The notes beneath the pieces are model-generated. The model saw only the letters and a program-made list of their open reading frames with translations. It made no database searches and was not told where the DNA came from. A stretch of 64,000 nt of DNA, taken from positions 1 to 64,000 of the forward strand of contig JBMHCG010000032.1 of the NCBI GenBank assembly GCA_049890035.1, written 5' to 3'. Every line of letters begins with the position of its first letter. Within the stretch, counting starts at the first letter, position 1. Both the position numbers and the translations under genes were made by a program. This stretch comes from UBA11891 sp049890035. GTDB taxonomy: Bacteria > Bacteroidota > Bacteroidia > Flavobacteriales > Flavobacteriaceae. Below are positions 61,563-64,000 of the stretch, piece after piece.

Positions 61563-61960
61563 ATAAAAGTCCGGAGTTCATCTACCTCATAGGTTTTTCC
61601 TTTCACTAATGGTGGTTCTTTAATCTCGGATGCTATTCGTTTTATTCGGGCAATCAAAGTAGTGGGGGAGATACCTAAAAGTCTGGCAGTACCCCGAATT
61701 CCAACCCCCTCTTTGGTTAAGGCGATGATATTGTGATCCAAATTTTGATCGTAGGCACGGTAAGCATAGGCTGCTTGTTGGCTTTTGTTACAACTTTTAC
61801 ATTTATACCGCTGTTGACCGTTTTTTTCCTTACCGTTTTTGATACAGTCTTGACCACAATATTTACAGAGCAGCACAGAAACTGCAACGTGAGGGGTAGG
61901 TTTTTCCTGTTTTAGTGGTTTTAAGAGCCGTTTGTTTAGCTGGGTAGGGTGTTGGTTCAT
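61511..61960 (-). CDS. IS1-family transposase, upstream frame (InsA-like)
   Basis: A 149-residue product with a zinc-ribbon (CKYCGQDCIKNGKEKNGQQ then RYKCKSCN, four cysteines in C-x2-C pairs). A helix-turn-helix follows (GVGIRGTARLLGISPTTLIARI), and then the first part of the catalytic domain, VDELRTF, whose Asp is the first of the DDE triad. It runs through an A8 tract at 61562-61555 and ends 40-50 nt later without the rest of the catalytic domain. The full transposase needs a change of frame into the downstream frame at that tract. Confidence 0.8.
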   Translation of the reverse strand: MNQHPTQLNKRLLKPLKQEKPTPHVAVSVLLCKYCGQDCIKNGKEKNGQQRYKCKSCNKSQQAAYAYRAYDQNLDHNIIALTKEGVGIRGTARLLGISPTTLIARIKRIASEIKEPPLVKGKTYEVDELRTFIKKRKVDLGGQCLLQGK

Positions 61961-62010
61961 TTTTTATTTATTTGGTAAGCTTGGGGAAGCATTGTTTTTA
62001 CTCGATTAAA

Positions 62011-62199
62011 TTACTTATATCTTTTAAAACTTAGATTTTGAAACATTACCCCTTTGTCACTAGACTGCCAGTTTGCCGCATAACCATCCTCATCGCGGTC
62101 ATAATAGTAATAATTACCTCTACAAGAACACTGGGCATATATTTGAGTTCCCAGACCCATACACAGCAATAAGCCCATCCAAAACAGCCGTAGGTTCAT
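62011..62199 (-). CDS. Short secreted protein with a calcium-repeat-like motif, possibly a truncated gene
   Basis: A 62-residue product. The signal peptide MNLRLFWMGLLLCMGLGTQI ends at YAQC. A short mature part follows, CSCRGNYYYYDRDEDGYAAN, ending SFKRYK. The YYxDxDxDGY pattern is like the YYLDADGDGYG repeats of large Bacteroidota surface proteins, usually found in tandem. Here a single copy is followed by a stop, about 20 nt from the IS1 element. It may be the stub of a larger gene cut by that insertion; the longer in-frame extension upstream (to 62328) is not protein-like. Confidence 0.45.
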   Translation of the reverse strand: MNLRLFWMGLLLCMGLGTQIYAQCSCRGNYYYYDRDEDGYAANWQSSDKGVMFQNLSFKRYK

Positions 62200-62383
62200 T
62201 TTGATTGTAGATTTTTGGCACCTACTAGGTAAGCTTCTTTGGGGGAAAAGACAAGTAAATGAGTAACAATTGGGGTGGCAAAAGCTACAATACGGGTAAA
62301 AAACCCCTAAAAAGTAGGAAAAATACATACTATATTAATTTTTGAGAAAAAAGGATGCTGACTGCTTGACAGCAGCCGTCAAT

Positions 62384-63586
62384 TCAGCCTGTAAGCAGCG
62401 ATCCCTTCACGATCAGCCCCCAAAGCGTTTTTGCGCTCAAAGCCACAAACACAACAAAAATCACTGCCAGGCCCAATTGAATGGAAAAACGTGCCTGGAT
62501 TTTTCGAACCAAATAGGCAAGAAACAAGACCATAAAGGGGAGCAAGAGGGCATTGGCCACTTGTGCAAATTGAATCAAACCCGTGGGTGTCGCATCCCAT
62601 CCCAGGGCGGCTAGCCCAAATCCCAACACACTTAAAGCCACAGCTTTTGACTTTTGGGACTGCTGGGGCCACCCCATGCTTTCTTGAATGACAAATGCCG
62701 CAGCCAAAGGAGCCGTCAAAGCCGAGCTTAAGCCCGCTGCAAACAATCCCAAGCCCACCAAATACTGGGCTCCCTGTCCATACAAAGGCACCAACGCTTC
62801 GGCCAAGTCAACGGCCGAACGGAGCTGTTGGGTTCCCGCTGCTGCCGACGCAATGACAATGCAAATCGAAATGAGTCCACCCAGGCCAATGGCAAGCAGG
62901 CTGTCGTTTCGCAAATCCGAAACACTCGCATACTGTTGCCGGTTTTTGGACAGGGCTGCGTGTAAAAATAAATTGTAGGGGACAATGGTGGTACCGATCA
63001 ATGCCATGACGGTAAGCAGTGATGCCCGTGGTAACGAGGGTACAAAAAGCCCCTGCAACAGCTCCTTCCCAGCGGGCCCTACCCAAAAAGCGGTTACCAA
63101 AAAAGAAACACTCATCAGCAGCACCCCACCCATCAATAGGTTTTTGATCCAACGGGGATTGCCTTGCCATAGGAAGAAGGCCGATACCGCTCCGATAGCC
63201 ACCAAAACCAGGGGAGCATAATAGCTTGCTGTTGTCAACGACCGGGGTAGTAAAACATCGATCCCCAACAATGCACCTGTCAGATTCCCGGCCTCATAGG
63301 CAGCATTGCCCACAAAAATAGCCAGTGAAATGGCTCCCAGTAGGAGGGGTTGTATCCAGCGGCCCTGACTCTGTTCCCGGACCATTTCAACCAAACCCTG
63401 GCCCGATTCCCAACTCAGACGGGCAACCAGGATTTGTAAAAAAGCAGTGAGCAATACCGACAAGAGAAGCGCCCACAGCAATTGAAGGTCAAAACGGGCA
63501 CCGGCCATACTACAGACCGTCAAGGTCCCAGGACCAATGAATGCTGCTGTAACAAGGATGCCCGGGCCAATTCGAAAACGTGTCAT
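62384..63586 (-). CDS. NRAMP-like transporter lacking the canonical metal-binding motifs
   Basis: A 400-residue inner-membrane protein with about eleven helices, homologous to MntH/NRAMP. In the first helix the metal-binding DPGN is replaced by GPGT (residues 18-21, in AAFIGPGTLTVCS), and in helix 6 the MPH(N) motif is VPYN (residues 202-205). The metal ligands Asp, Asn and Met of true Mn2+/Fe2+ NRAMPs are therefore missing, so divalent-metal transport is doubtful. This subtype resembles the YcsG-like proteins often encoded with pxpABC (5-oxoprolinase) genes, which are 25 kb away here. The real substrate is unknown. Confidence 0.8.
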   Translation of the reverse strand: MTRFRIGPGILVTAAFIGPGTLTVCSMAGARFDLQLLWALLLSVLLTAFLQILVARLSWESGQGLVEMVREQSQGRWIQPLLLGAISLAIFVGNAAYEAGNLTGALLGIDVLLPRSLTTASYYAPLVLVAIGAVSAFFLWQGNPRWIKNLLMGGVLLMSVSFLVTAFWVGPAGKELLQGLFVPSLPRASLLTVMALIGTTIVPYNLFLHAALSKNRQQYASVSDLRNDSLLAIGLGGLISICIVIASAAAGTQQLRSAVDLAEALVPLYGQGAQYLVGLGLFAAGLSSALTAPLAAAFVIQESMGWPQQSQKSKAVALSVLGFGLAALGWDATPTGLIQFAQVANALLLPFMVLFLAYLVRKIQARFSIQLGLAVIFVVFVALSAKTLWGLIVKGSLLTG

Positions 63587-63615
63587 GTGTCAAAGATACT
63601 GGAATCGCTAACAAA

Positions 63616-64000
63616 TCAACCCAACCACCCTTCCCGATCCAAACTGCGGTATTGGATGGCCTCGGCGATGTGCGCTGCGGTGATGGCAGGCTGGCCTGCC
63701 AAATCGGCAAGGGTACGGGCTACTTTTAGGATGCGGTCATAAGCGCGCGCAGACAAACCCAAACGCTCCATGGCTGTTTTAATCAATTGCTGGGAAGCCT
63801 GATCCAATACGCAATGCGTTCGGATTTGGCGGGAACATATCTGTGCATTGTAGTGCAGGCTGGCAAAATCACGAAAGCGTTCGGTTTGGAGCTGTCGTGC
63901 GGCATCAACGCGTTGGCGGATGGCTGCCGAACTTTCCCCTTTTTTGGCATCGGCTAATTTTTCGAAAGGTACCGGTTCCACTTCAATATGCAGATCGATC
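63616..64000 (-). CDS. YifB/ComM family Mg-chelatase-like ATPase, C-terminal part
   Basis: The last 127 residues of a gene that continues past the window end. It begins IDLHIEVEPVPFEKL, the conserved DRIDIHIEV-type segment after the AAA+ core. It ends with the Mg_chelatase C-terminal helical domain (AMERLGLSARAYDRILKVAR then TLADLAG, and HIAEAIQYRSLDR). YifB/ComM is a hexameric helicase-like ATPase that promotes branch migration during natural transformation. It lies 29 nt upstream of the NRAMP-like gene on the same strand. Confidence 0.9.
   Translation of the reverse strand, partial: IDLHIEVEPVPFEKLADAKKGESSAAIRQRVDAARQLQTERFRDFASLHYNAQICSRQIRTHCVLDQASQQLIKTAMERLGLSARAYDRILKVARTLADLAGQPAITAAHIAEAIQYRSLDREGWLG

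Larger units (their letters stand above)
61188..61992 (-). mobile_element. IS1-family insertion sequence, approximate limits
   Basis: The element encodes an InsA/InsB-type transposase in two frames. Possible imperfect terminal inverted repeats are at 61188-61205 (ATGTTGCCCAAATAGTCC) and, inverted, at 61992-61974 (ATGCTTCCCCAAGCTTACC). About 12 of 20 positions agree once gaps are allowed, so the ends are uncertain. No target-site duplication is evident. The size of about 0.8 kb fits the family. Confidence 0.55.

Overview
The window comes from a member of the Bacteroidota, most likely a flavobacterium. The evidence is a complete menaquinone (men) cluster, a Na+-translocating NADH:quinone reductase (nqrA-F), a type IX secretion (T9SS) plug protein, a PorP/SprF protein beside a CHU_C-type sorting domain, a class II ilvC, a fused DAHP synthase-chorismate mutase, and promoter-like sites of the Bacteroidota form TTTG-N19/20-TAnnTTTG. 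Most of the 64 kb is densely packed core metabolism. Calls rest on reading the sequence and remembered family motifs; no database search was run.

Layout. 1-2 kb: the first codons of an EttA-like ABC-F gene, a 59-residue membrane protein, and an acyl-CoA carboxylase beta subunit. 2-10 kb (minus): menI-like thioesterase, menF, menD, menB, menA, menC, a CPBP membrane protease and menE. 10-16 kb: dnaK with an upstream palindrome, a DinB-like secreted protein, panB, an RluA-type pseudouridine synthase and a large helical protein. 16-21.7 kb (plus): leuA-leuC-leuD-cimA-like-leuB, followed by a terminator and an IS3 orfA remnant. 22-28 kb: DUF1801, SGNH hydrolase, ALDH, gapN and a DASS transporter. 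28-34.7 kb (minus): ilvD-ilvB-ilvN-ilvC-ilvA. 35-38 kb: nitroreductase and pxpA-pxpB-pxpC (5-oxoprolinase). 38.6-42.3 kb (minus): a surface-fibre protein, a CHU_C-domain protein and PorP/SprF; the first two genes carry frame lesions. 42.5-49.9 kb (minus): nqrA-F, a small conserved gene and apbE, which supplies the covalent FMN of NqrB and NqrC. 50-57 kb (plus, mostly): T9SS plug, apaG, pruA, fatty acid desaturase, aminotransferase and GNAT, with rsmG opposite. 57-61.1 kb (minus): pheA, aminotransferase, tyrA, DAHP synthase-chorismate mutase. 61-64 kb: an IS1-family element, a stub of a secreted protein, an NRAMP-like transporter and the end of a YifB/ComM ATPase gene.

The genes cooperate in three themes. 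The first is branched-chain amino acids: LeuA, a citramalate-synthase-like enzyme and LeuBCD, plus IlvA and IlvBNCD, would give two routes to 2-oxobutanoate. The second is aromatic and quinone metabolism: DAHP synthase makes chorismate precursors, MenF-A convert chorismate to menaquinone, and Nqr reduces that quinone while pumping Na+. The third is the T9SS surface.

The most striking element is a transcription attenuator before pheA. A consensus promoter is followed by a 22-codon leader peptide with six Tyr and two Phe codons, then by mutually exclusive antiterminator and terminator hairpins, the latter ending in nine T residues just before the pheA start codon.
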